This document shows positions 45,481 to 56,133 of a stretch of 64,000 nucleotides of DNA, piece after piece. Each line of letters begins with the position of its first letter. Within the stretch, counting starts at the first letter, position 1. The notes under the pieces are model-generated. The model did no database searches. It had not been told where the DNA came from and saw only the letters and a program-made list of their open reading frames with translations. Made by a program: the position numbers and the translations under genes. Source of the stretch: Phytophthora hibernalis (taxonomy: Eukaryota; Oomycota; Peronosporomycetes; Peronosporales; Peronosporaceae); assembly GCA_012656075.1 (NCBI GenBank), contig JAAKBF010000007.1, positions 1,178,001 through 1,242,000 of the forward strand, in the 5' to 3' direction.

Positions 45481-45670
45481 GGTGGTAGACCAGTCTGGCG
45501 TGAGCGTGAAGTACATGTTCGTGTGGTCAGCACGGCCTTGGACGCGCGTGACGTACATGTTCGTGGTCAGTACGGCTTTGGACTAGCTAGTTCGCCAGGA
45601 GCGCGGCATCAGGTTCTTGGTCAGCACGGCCGTAAACGAGTCTGGCGTGGCGTGCAGTGGTGCAGCTTCA
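45480..45670 (+). repeat. 45-bp-unit degenerate minisatellite (SGV repeats), copy 3
   Basis: Short array encoding VDQSGV, YMFVVSTALD and similar degenerate units, with gtacatgttcgtg recurring. Same family as 18135-18960 and 26261-26884. Confidence 0.55.
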
Positions 45671-46908
45671 TCAGTTCCATGTAGCTCGACTACGGCAGAG
45701 ACGGGATGAATACTTGATTGTATCCTCTAATAAATAGCATCAGCGCGTTGTACCTTGTTGGCTTATCTCCACCATGAGCATCCAGCGATTATACGTAGCA
45801 TGTTGAGCTCCAAGTTCCCATCGCTGCTGGAATCTAGTAGAGAATGCCAGCTGCCAGGTCGCTCCTGGAGCTGTTCTGCTCTCAAGCAGCAACCAAGTGG
45901 CTGGCTGGCGAGCAGACGAGACGGCTTGGCTGGCTGATTCGTTAGCTTGTAGTTGCTTCATAAAGGTCATACAGGTTTGGGTTGAGCACTGGGAACTGTG
46001 AAGCTGTCTCACTTTCGGTTTTACCGAGACAAGCTTCAGTCTTTCAGTTCAAGTCCCGATGGGGTTCGTTCCAACGAACGTACTATCTTCGTTGTATTCC
46101 TAATGCAAGGTAGCGGACCTACAACGCACTCCCGCTCTGCCGATGCCTCGGCAGGACGGGATTGTGAAAATCTAATTTAGCACGCCTCGAGATCTCTTTC
46201 ATCTTCCGCAGCTCTGTTGTGCTCTACCCTTCGGGGTACGCTGCTCCATTCCTCACGCCCTATGCCGTCACTACACGAGTCGCACGACGTGGCGCTACTT
46301 CCGCTCGATCTCTCGTGCTGGGCTGACCTCTGATTAGTGCGGACAAGCAAACATCATGTTATTCTCTATTTCTGATAGAGATCTTTTGGAGCAGGTGTGG
46401 TTTGTGATTTGCAGGAACCGCTCTATCCTACAACTCTCATTCTGCAAAGCGTTGCTTTTTTCCTTTCGCAGTGTGTTGGTTGTGGGAATGACTCTTCAGA
46501 TCTTTCCATCGTTCTAATATCAAACTACAAGAGACTGTAACCACACACAATTCTAATGACTGCGCGAAGCATGACTAGCGCACCCTTGATGAGTGTGCTT
46601 CTTGCTTGATAAAATTTACATGTTTTACCATATGCGCTCTGGCTGTTCCATTTATATCGTGTCAGTCATTGCTGTTGTTGGCCCTATGTTTGTATTTGCT
46701 TGCTTTTGACCGCACGACGTTTTTGCTCTCTTTCTCAAAGTCGTAAGTGTCGGTGTCTGGGTCGTTTCAGGTCGTGAGATATACGACTTAGCTTGCCGAA
46801 ACCTTTCTCAACTTATATTCCCCATCACGTTGGATAGACGGGTGGAAGATACGGAGCCATACAAATGCACAGGTAAACGCTACGCCATAAGTTACGACGT
46901 AAAACCAC
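45671..46908. other. Intergenic without recognisable gene
   Basis: No open frame with a recognisable domain, no tRNA cloverleaf and no clear repeat. Composition is mixed and stop-rich in all frames. Confidence 0.4.
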
Positions 46909-47563
46909 CTTTGCCGGCCAAAGTGGTGCTAGTCCAGAGCAATGCGGTGAAGTAAGAAAAATATCAAAAGAAATTTTGTTACTTTTGTAATTTTGTTTAC
47001 GAAATCACAAAAGTAACGCAATTTTGTTTACGAATCAGCAAAACGGAGACCAAAGCGGTGGATGCGGAGACCAAAGCGGTTTCTCTGGCTCTCACGTTTC
47101 TTTTGTTGTTGTTTTAGATTCAGTCCGGGTCGGAGTTCGACTGCCACGTCCACGACGCCGAGTTCTTGAGACGCCGAGGACTACAGTAGCTGCTTGTCGA
47201 AGAGTACAGCGGCGCCCCCTCCTCGCCCTTGCGATATCGTCTGAGGGGCTGGCGAGCTTTCGACCACGCGGCTACATCGCGAAAGACCGAGGGGGCAGAC
47301 TTCGCTGTCAAGGCTCAAAATCGCCTGTGTGCATCTCTGTTTGGCGAATAAGACAGTGCTGGTTTGCTGAGATGCTGTGGCGGTGTGAACGCGTTGAATT
47401 CATGCAAATTACAGCACACGTCAAGGTTGACATCAAGTCTCACCGCTTTGCTCTGGCATTTCACCGCTTTGCTCTGTGTTTTAGTAATGTCATTTTTAAT
47501 TCATTTTTCATATTTTTAAAAAAATCACTTTGCTCTGGACTAGCACCACTTTGGACCGGCAAA
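46909..47563. mobile_element. 655-bp MITE-like element with 35-bp inverted ends
   Basis: Positions 46909-46943 (ctttgccggccaaagtggtg...) are matched in reverse by 47528-47563 with few differences. Subterminal direct repeats are visible inside: gagaccaaagcggt twice at 47044-47078 and caccgctttgctctg twice at 47440-47475. A 190-codon plus frame inside shows no known domain. No target duplication is evident. The superfamily is not assigned. Confidence 0.6.
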
Positions 47564-47619
47564 GCTGTAGTGGTTCACGCGCTCATTTCGCGGTAACAGA
47601 GGGTTAAGTATTACTTACT

Positions 47620-47881
47620 GTCCAAGCCAGACATCTTCACGTCCTACTCATCCACTCACTCGCAATTCTACTAGGTAGAAGGCGGCTCGCTACTACAGTG
47701 GTAGTACTTCGAAGCACAACGTATCAAACGCGTGCATTGGTGGAGGTCTCGACGGAAGTCGTGAAAGCTCTACAGTTTATTGTCCTACAAGGTTACCAGG
47801 CAAAATATTGAGCGATTCTCAAGGCTACGTTCCTGACTCAGTACGAACTCAGATTCTACTTGCTAGAATTCGCTGTATCAA
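47620..47881. repeat. 3' flank shared by HA copies B and C
   Basis: Matches 50190-50894, apart from the hAT-like MITE inserted in that copy: gtccaagccagacatcttc at the start and agctctacagtttattgtcc near the end. It shows that copies B and C were duplicated together with their flanks. Confidence 0.7.
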
Positions 47882-49113
47882 TCACTTGCGAGGCACGTGG
47901 TGCGAATTACGAGCCACCATGAGACCCAACCGAACACCCCACGCCCGCTCCGGCCACGCATCCTCCGACGGAACGACAAAATCGTCTGGAATCACTTCCT
48001 CGCCAAAGAGCGCCTTGTAGATCTCCAGCAACGGAACAACTCGGTTATTCCATGCTCGAGCGGAGAACTTGAGATTCAAGCCTAACTCATCCAACAACTC
48101 GGCATCTCGACCAACGCATGAAAAATAGGTTGCTTTGGACCTCATTTCGGCAAGAACCATCCCAATTTTCATTGCCCACGCACTTCTGGGCCAAGGGTCT
48201 TCAGACGGAACAACAAACCCATATGGAATCTTGCAATCCTGGTAAACCCTGGCGTACGTTTCAATGGCTAGTACAATGCGCTCGTTCCAAACCGCTTCGC
48301 CGCGTTTCCATGCAAACCCAAGCGCTTTCAGACGTTCACTGTCTCGAGCGACCTGCTCCACATACGATTTACGCATTCGAATGTGTAAAACAGCAACCCC
48401 AAGCGGAATCCCCACGCTTTCTTCGGCCACGGAGCAGAGGACGGTACTTCGAATGAAGACCCAATAATGCAATGACCAAACACTTGGCGGTACACCTCGA
48501 ACGAAGGCAGAATCTTCTCTGACCAGTCTCTTTCGGTGATCGACGTCTCAAAGCAGAACTCAAGCTTTCGGAGCTCGTCTTGTGACTTTTCCACCTGGGT
48601 AGCATACACCTTCGAGCAACGGATCTTAATTGTAGTACTTCCAAGGCGCACACCCACGCTGCCCTCGGCCAGGCATCGTCATATGGGACGGCAAACTTTT
48701 TGGAACGTCCGTGTTGCCATAGACCTCGGAAAAACGGCGCAACGCCGGCATGAAAATCACGTCCCAATTGTGCTGATGAACATTTCGCACAAAGTCCATA
48801 TCCACCAGCTCGCGCGTCATTGTTGGCGAAAATGAATCTTCGTCCGTCTTCAGTTTGTTTCGGAGGCGGTTGACAGTCATCCCGAATTTGTGCCCCCACA
48901 TCACAGAAGGCCACGTGGTGTCATCCGACGGGACCACAAAACGCTGAGGCACCAACAGGTCTCCGTTCTTGGCCTTGTATGTCCGCAGCGACTCCAAAAT
49001 CTTGTTCTCCCACGGGCTTGTTTTCCTGTGTACATTCTCGCCTCCCCCTTGAAGCTGACACATCGCAGGGCCCGTAGAGACCGCGCCCTACTAGATGCCA
49101 CACAGCGGAGCAT
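47882..49113 (-). CDS. HA-repeat protein, copy B
   Basis: This is the best preserved copy. ATG at 49113 opens MLRCVASSRARSLRALRC, an Arg/Ser-rich segment with no acidic residue, typical of a mitochondrial presequence. Five HA-like repeats follow: DLLVPQRFVVPSDDTTWPSV, then PWPKKAWGFRLG, VVPSEDPWPRSAWAMKIG and VVPSEDAWPERAWGVRLG. It ends HHVPRK-stop at 47882-47884. Frame changes lie near 49050 (GGGGG run), 48690 and 48430; at least the first is a homopolymer contraction. HA domains are considered nucleic-acid-binding, and with a presequence the site could be the mitochondrion. Both statements are inference. No helicase domain is present. Confidence 0.7.
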
Positions 49114-49255
49114 TTAGAGAGTCTGTAATTAAAAACCCAGTCGTTGTTTTTTTCACCCAAATGTTTTTTAACCCTTCTAAAATAAATTGTCCAGAGGTGT
49201 AGCAATTTGATCCATCGTCAAAATCAACCAAAATGAATGAAACAGCTGATAGACT

Positions 49256-49709
49256 GTGGACATCGGAGACTTAAGTTTTTTACTTAGAGATGAGAACGAC
49301 GCAGAAGATTCGAGAAATGGACAGGTGGAGGGCATTGCACTTGGACTGCAGATTCTCGTGCGTGTCATTGGATCTTGTCGCCATCACCAGTGCCATTCAC
49401 AGCGATACAGGCCATCGAAAGCGCCTAGAGCTTGTAGGACCGGAAGGTGGTTCTCATGTGTGCATGGCTGTCAATGCCGATGTATTGTCATTTGTCAGTT
49501 GGAAGCTGATCCCGAAGCAAGCCGCCTTTGTTGCTGACCCTGCAAGTCGCGTTGAACACTTTCAGATCCAGGACAACCTGTCTTATGCGCAGAATTATTG
49601 CTCGAACTTGAAGGCTCGAGTGTCAAGTCGCCCGCGAACAAAAGCTTTAGATCACGAAGGACATGTCCCACTGCGTGTAGCTCATATTTCTGAGCGTTGT
49701 CGTTGCTGA
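49256..49709 (+). CDS. Open frame of a repeated unknown family
   Basis: A 140-codon frame (49290-49709) containing RKRLELVGPEGGSHVCMAVN and ADVLSFVSWKL. Its central nucleotides resemble 9760-9810 and the reverse strand near 26100, so it belongs to, or shares a segment with, dispersed repeat A. I do not recognise the family. It ends in a Cys/Arg-rich tail. It may be a relic of a transposon gene or of a captured host gene. Confidence 0.3.
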
Positions 49710-50189
49710 AAAAGCTGTGATGGAATCAAGTGGCCGATTCAACGCCGGAGGTTAAAGCTGTGTCGCATGTAAGTTCCATTCGCAAGTTTTTTCACGTGAT
49801 GAACATCATCGAGCGTCCTCCGCGGCTTAAGGTCGGACTTCGGAACCCCGTTCACCCCGTCGCCTTCCTCGCCTTACCAAAGTGGATCTCATCTTGGAAT
49901 AATACCAACGACATGCTGTCAGGCAGGAGAGACCGTCCCAGTCTGTGAGAAGAACAACACAACATTGCGTACAAACAGGAAATTACCCGTCAGGATCGTG
50001 CTAAGCGTAGCTGCTTGTTGAAGTAGGTAGCATGAGAGTATGAGACTCGATGAAGTCATTTTCTTGTTGTGTCTTACATGTAGCATCGGTTGCTTCGAGT
50101 AGACCTACAAGCTCTATAGATGGGTTGTAAGGTCAAAGGGTTTTTAGGCTGATGTTTTCTGGCATGTGTATATTGAAAAACCACTTTCC
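49710..50189. other. Intergenic without recognisable gene
   Basis: Short frames only; no known motif seen. It separates the unknown frame from the duplicated HA flank. Confidence 0.35.
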
Positions 50190-50316
50190 ATTCTACTGTC
50201 CAAGCCAGACATCTTCGCGTCCTACTCGTCCACTCACTCGCAATCCTGCTAGGTAGAAGGTCGCTTACTACTAGATAGTAGCACTTCGACGTATTACATG
50301 TAATACAACGTACAAG

Positions 50317-50755
50317 CAGGGCTCGGAAAAATAATTATAATATAATAACTATAGTATTATATTGACGGAATTACTTATTATTGGCAAACCAATGTTTCCG
50401 TAAAATATGAAATTGACCCCGTAATAAGTATATTGCCTTTTTACTACAAAAGCTGTTGTCCTCCAACCAAAATCGTTCTTGTGTACACTACCATCTCTTC
50501 CCATTGTCATGCCAACTGACTCATTTCCATTTTTAATGATTCCGATATCCAGCTCGCGCAGATTTCTCCTTTGTAATGAATTAGTACTACGTAGTTTGAC
50601 CATTCTCATTTGGAACCAACGCTATTCAAAGGCCAAAACGACCAAAAATTGAAACAATAACTGCAATATGTATTATTGCCGTCGCCAGTATTGCAGTTAC
50701 GTATTGTTTTTTCTGAGAAACGAGTACAATTTTATATTTTATTTTCCGAGCCCTG
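50317..50755. mobile_element. 439-bp hAT-like MITE with 8-bp target duplication
   Basis: Inverted ends cagggctcggaaaa (50317-50330) and ttttccgagccctg (50742-50755) are perfect over at least 14 bp. They are flanked by cgtacaag (50309-50316) and cgtacagg (50756-50763), an 8-bp duplication with one mismatch. CAGGG-type ends plus 8-bp duplications define hAT elements. The interior is AT-rich and non-coding. It sits in the 3' flank of HA copy C and is absent from the flank of copy B. Confidence 0.85.
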
Positions 50756-50894
50756 CGTACAGGTAGAGGACTCGGCGGGCGGAAGTCGGGAAAGCTCTAC
50801 AGTTTATTGTCCTACAAGGTTACCATGAGCGATTCTCAAGGCTACTTTCCTGACAGTACGTACCCATTCTACTTGCTAGAATTCGCTGGATCAA

Positions 50895-52294
50895 TCACTT
50901 GTAAGGCACGTGGTGCGAATTACGAGCCACGATGAGACCCAACCGAACACCCCACGCCCGCTTCGGCCACGCATCCTCCGACGGAACAACAAAATCGTCT
51001 GGGATTTCTTCATTGCCAAAGAGCGCCTTGTAGATGGCGACATGCGTTGGAAGATCACGGCCAAGGCCGCGGAGAACAGCGCGAGTTGGCCCATTTGCAC
51101 GGCCTTGGGCGGCACACCGAGCGCGGCCACTAGGCGAGCGGCCACCGTGCCGGTAGTGTAGATGCCCACGGCCTTCATGACGCTACGTCGCCGATGTTAG
51201 CAACGGAACAACTCGGTTATTCCATGCTCGAGCTAAAACTTGAGATTCAAGCCTAACTCATCCAACAACTCGGCATCTCGACCAACGCATGAAAAATAGG
51301 TTGCTTTGGACCTCATTTCGGCGAGAACCATCCCAATTTTCATTGCCCACGCACTTCTGGGCCAAGGGTCTTCAGACGGAACAACAAACCCATATGGAAT
51401 CTTGCAATCCTGGTAAACCCTGGCGTACGTTTCAATGGCTGGTACAATGCGCTCGTTCCAAACCGCTTCGCCGCGTTTCCATGCAAACCCAAGCGCTTTC
51501 AGACGTTCACTGTCTCGAGCGACCTGCTCCACATACGATTTACGCATTCGAATGTGTAAAACAGCAACCCCAAGCGGAATCCCCACGCTTTCTTCGGCCA
51601 CGGAGCAGAGGACGGTACTTCGAACGATCTTTCAATAATGCAATGACCAAACTCTTGCCGGTACACCTCAAACGAAGGCAGCAGTTTCTCCGACCAGTTT
51701 CTTTCGACGATCGACGTCTCAAAGCAGAACTCAGCTTTCGGAGCTCCTCTTTCGACATTCCCAACTCAGCAGCATACGCCTTTGAACAACGGATCTTACT
51801 TGAAGTACTTCCTAGGCGCACACCCCACAGCGCCCTCGGCCAGGCATCGTCACTGGGGACGACAAAACTTTTGGAACGTCCGTGTTGCCGTAGACCTTGG
51901 AAAAACGCCGCAACGCCGGCATGATAATTACGTCCCAATTGTGCTGATGAACATTTCGCACAAAGTCCATATCCACCAGCTCGCGCGTCATTGTTGGCGA
52001 AAATGAATCTTCGTCCGTCTTCAGTTTGTTTCGGAGGCGGTTGACAGTCATCCCGAATTTGTGCCCCCACATCACAGAAGGCCACGTGGTGTCATCCGAC
52101 GGGACCACAAAACGCTGAGGCACCAACAGGTCTCCATTCTTGGCCTTGTACGTCCGCAGCGCCTCCAACATCTTGGCCTCCCACTCTCTTGTTCTCCGAC
52201 CCACATTCTCCCCTCTCCCCTTCAAGCTGCTGAAGCATCGCAGAGTCCGTACCGGTACCGACAAGACCCTTCCAAATGCCACGCGTCCAAACAT
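50895..52294 (-). pseudogene. HA-repeat protein, copy C, interrupted
   Basis: ATG at 52294 opens MFGRVAFGRVLSVPVRTLRC, again a mitochondrial-type presequence. The HA-like repeats of copy B follow with high similarity. The frame shifts near 51850 and 51610. At about 51233 the codon after NLKF is TAG, where copy B has a Ser codon. Downstream, 163 bp of unrelated GC-rich sequence (51036-51198) replaces 4 bp of copy B inside the last repeat. The shared C-terminus HHVP-K-stop survives at 50895-50897 but cannot be reached. It is therefore a truncated gene or pseudogene. It is divergent from the DENN-MORN gene, with 76 bp between starts. Confidence 0.65.
51036..51198 (-). other. 163-bp foreign insert in HA copy C
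   Basis: The minus strand of the insert reads MKAVGIYTTGTVAARLVAAL and ALFSAALAVIFQRMS, an Ala/Val-rich, possibly membrane-associated peptide unlike the HA repeats. The boundary on one side is cttgtagat and on the other agcaacgg, both shared with copies A and B. No inverted ends or target duplication are visible. It looks like a captured gene fragment. Confidence 0.5.
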
Positions 52295-52370
52295 TTTAAA
52301 GCAGGTTGAAAATCCAATTGCTTTATCTATTGACAATTACTGTATCTTGTTAAAATTGTAAATATACAGA

Positions 52371-55300
52371 ATGAAGCGAATAATCCATTGTACCCATCGC
52401 GTAATATCCGAAGATCGAAATAACGTTACCGTAAAAATGGCTCAAGATAACGGAGGCGATGGCGTCGTCACTAGTCACTCCGTCAGCCATATTACAGTCC
52501 CGTGGTTCCCTCAAGTGCTTTGTCTTGCTGTCGTTCGAGTCTGTGAACAGTCTCAGCCCCAGACTCTCGCTCCAAGCGTCGCAAATGAAGCGCAAACAGT
52601 TGATGCAGACCAGGAATCGGACGCCGTGGAGTTCTCTCGGCCCCCACTCGACTCGGAAGCTTCCGTACTGAATAAAAAACAATTGATAGACTGTGGACGT
52701 CTATTAGCCACGTCCATTGACGTCTCAGTTGCTACAAATGGCGGAAGTTTGAGTTTTGGATTCGAAGATGAAGATGACGAAACGTTGGTAGATTCAAGAG
52801 ACGAAGATGAAGAAGAGGAGGTTTTCAGTCGAGAGATGTTGGCTGCAGACGCCGATACCAAGAGTGGAGGGGTCTACTTTTGTGTCCCTCAAGATGGAGA
52901 CCATAAAGACCTTAGGACGGTCGTGGGTGTCGCCTTTGCTGACTCAAGAATGTCCACGAAGAAGAGAAAGCAGCAACGGTTCTTGATGCTGCTGTTAAGA
53001 CCGAATAAGACAGAGTCGTTGCAGATTTTGGAGGACTCAGAGCGCAGTTAAGAACTGTGGCGACGGAGTTTTTCCAGGAAGAGAAGGAGGATGGAGATTT
53101 TGAAGTGATCGATCGGTTTTATAAGATTTTGGAGAAGCAGCAAGTGCTGGAGAACGGATTGCTGCCGAATGCAGCGATGGTTCGACGACTTGGAGGGGCG
53201 ATGTGGTGGCGACCCTACATGCATTGCTGCTGCAAGGAAGGGTGGTGTGTTACTCTGCTAGTGCAAGTGCGGCGTCCGCTGCGGTGCTGGCGTTACTGGC
53301 CATGTTACCGTCGCAACTAGCGCAGTCTCTGCTGCATGAGCACACTGACGTGTTTGCTGTTCGTCCGTGTTGTACACTGCCGTTGGGAAAGGAGATTTTT
53401 GCTCGAAGTGGAGGCTACTTACTTGGAACAAACAGCCCGTTGCTGCTCAAGAGCGAAGATGCGCGGTTAGATCTTGTGCTGGATCTAGATGCGGGTGGGG
53501 TTACCGCGTACCCAACACCAACGAGCGAGCGCGCTTTTGCATTTGGCACGAAGACCTCAACATTGGCTGATGGGCTGACACGGCGCTTTACAGATCCAGT
53601 AGCTCCAATGCACATGCGGATTACAGGTCAGCGAACACGTGATAATGAATGGGTATTGGCCCAGTGTCGCTCGTATTTTGATGATCTACTGAACGCCGAG
53701 CTTGCAGCTAGTCTTCACATCGAAAATGAAGTTGAAGACGAGAGACATATAGAGGCGAGCTCTGTCATGAGTGATTTGTTTCCAGCGTCGTTCCGCTCGA
53801 TGCTGGAAGAGTTAGCGGCCCCAGTGCTTGACAATTTCGGCCATGTGGATGGCGATGAGCCTCCCAACCCACGCTCTGCATTTTGCGCGGACTACGGCTG
53901 GAGCTGGTCACTTTCCTGGCAGTCTACAAACAATTATGCGAAATGGCTGGAGCAAGAGTTACACCAACGAAGACTTACGAGATGTGACTCAAACGATCCA
54001 CCTCAAAGACAAAGACCGCCGCCGCATGAAGGACATGCCACCTACACGTACACAAGTGGCGACGAGTACGAAGGTGATTTCGTGGAGGGTAAACGCGAGG
54101 GATACGGTATTTATGTGGAGCGTGCAACGGGTAATCAGTACGATGGCGCCTGGCTTGATGATAAACGGCACGGAAGGGGAATGCTGACTTCTAAAGCAAG
54201 CGGAGGATACATTTATGATGGCGAATGGATACATGACATGCGCTGTGGACAGGGGCATAGCACACGGCGAGGAGGTGGTGACACAGGAGGTGGAGAGAGT
54301 TATACAGGTCAATGGCGTGCCAATCGCTTCCATGGGCGAGGAGTCCACGTAAATAGCGAAGGTGTTGTGTACGATGGAGAATGGCGGGACGGTGTGAGGC
54401 ATGGTGCCGGCAAGCTAATAGCTGCAAAGTCAGCGAAAAGTAGGCTTGGGGAAATGGGAGGTGTAGTGCGGTATGTGGGCGAGTGGTTAGATGGAAAGTT
54501 CCATGGGATCGGTTCTTGCCAATATGCTGATGGATCCGAGTACTCTGGCACTTTTGAGCTAGGACGACGGCATGGCAATGGTGTGTTCATTCTCGCATCA
54601 GGGGATCGGTATGAAGGACAATGGTGGCAGGGCTTGCGTCACGGCCAAGGTGTCTCTTTCTCCAAAACCTCAGGAATAACACGCGAAGGAACCTGGAAAC
54701 GTGGTGTTGAGGTGAGCGACGGCGAATGGCTTATGACATTCGCTAATGGCGACAAGTATTCTGGTGCGTGTCGTCGCGGTAAACCATGGGGAAAAGGAAC
54801 ATGCAAATTCGCGAACGGGGCCGCATATACTGGCGACTGGGTTGACGGCCTTCGAGACGGACGCGGGATATGTGTCAATCCTGACGGCACAATTCTCGAC
54901 GGTGAGTGGCAACACAGCGTGTTTGCAAAGGCTGTTCGTTCCCCGTCTCGATTTGTGGATATTTCGCTTTCTTCAAACACCCTCCGTCGTCGCCAAAGCG
55001 CTCAGCGTCAATAGTAGAAGACGAACAAAACGGAGAAGTTCCTTCACATCCGATGCATGGTGCGCTCAGACATGTTTACCCGAACGGAGACGTGTACGAA
55101 GGAGAGTTTAAAAACAGGCGTCGTGATGGCTTTGGCATATTCACCGAGCGTGCCACCGGTAGCACTTACGAGGGGAAGTGGGCACAAAATTTGCGCCACG
55201 GCAGCGGTGTTCTCACCTCTGGTTCCAAGGACTTCATTTATGATGGTTCTTGGCAGAATGACGAGCGTTGTGGCTATGGCCACTGTGTGATCAGTGGCGG

Positions 55301-55996
55301 TCGCGAAACTTACAGCGGAAATTGGCGGGCGAATGCTTTTCACGGAAGCGGCAAGTACACTGATGCTGAAGGCAGCATTTACGAGGGAGAATTCGTTCAT
55401 GGCAAAAGCACGGCGTCGGTAAGTTAATCGCCCCAGTTGCAGAAGAGCAATCGGACTCGACGGCTCAATCTCTGACTGAACAGTACTCTGGTGAGTGGTG
55501 TGACGGCTGTCGTGAAGGCCTGGGCGATGCAGTCTTCGTCGACGGATCAAGATACTCTGGCCAATGGAAAGACGACCTCCAGGACGGTGAAGGGACCTTC
55601 ACGTCGCCTCAAGGTGATCAGTACGTTGGTCAGTGGCGTCGCGGATGTCGCGAAGGTGCCGGTGTATTCACGATCACGAGCTCGGGCGTCGTCAAAGAAG
55701 GTCAGTGGTGTCGCGACGAACCCGTGGATGGCGAGTGGACTATCACGTTCCCAGACGGCAGCAAATTCACAGGTGAGTGCATTGGAGGACGTCCCCATGG
55801 ACGCGGTCTCTGCAAGTACGCAGGCGGCGACCTGTACGACGGCATGTGGGTGCACGGCAAACGTCATGGCACAGGCTCCGGTTTCTTCGCCAATGGTGAG
55901 AGTTTCGTGGGCCAATGGGAGAACAACCACGTCGCATTGAACGGCCATGGCAAGTTGACACTAGCAGACGGAACCGTGCACGTATATTCCCACTAA
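52371..55996 (+). CDS. AVL9/DENN-like protein with 24 MORN repeats
   Basis: The N-terminal half (52371-53960) has the layout of the AVL9-type DENN domain of late secretory traffic: VEFSRPPL, VYFCVPQDGDHKDLRTVVGV, VATEFFQEEKEDGDFEVIDR, VATLHALLLQGRVVCYSASA, GYLLGTNSPLL. DENN proteins commonly act as Rab exchange factors. From 54040 the protein is MORN repeats (YEGDFVEGKREGYG-type, about 23 aa each), which often bind membranes or lipids. Repeats 1-12 (54040-54910) and 13-24 (55070-55990) correspond one to one in order, for example ERATGNQYDGAW with ERATGSTYEGKW and GEWLMTF with GEWTITF. Single-base gaps break the frame near 53045, 53190, 54985 (CCC run) and 55395 (AAAA run). I read one gene without introns. 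Two tandem genes are the alternative. The start is 52371 or 52437. Confidence 0.75.
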
Positions 55997-56133
55997 TCCA
56001 GCGTAAAAGTCAAATGTAGCCATGTTCCAAGTTGCAGTGCTATACCAGTCACTCTTACGAATAAATATAGTGCCATCGACACTTCTCCGGACATATCCCC
56101 TCTCACAAATCTTAAGTTCCCCTCTCTGTCCCA

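Noticed and set aside
46180..46340. Possible rRNA or tRNA fragment
   Set aside because: Composition is suggestive, but I found no conserved rRNA block, cloverleaf or CCA-proximal pattern.
47024..47596. 190-codon plus-strand open frame
   Set aside because: It lies inside the inverted-end element at 46909-47563, overlaps its terminal repeat, is low in recognisable motifs and has no domain.
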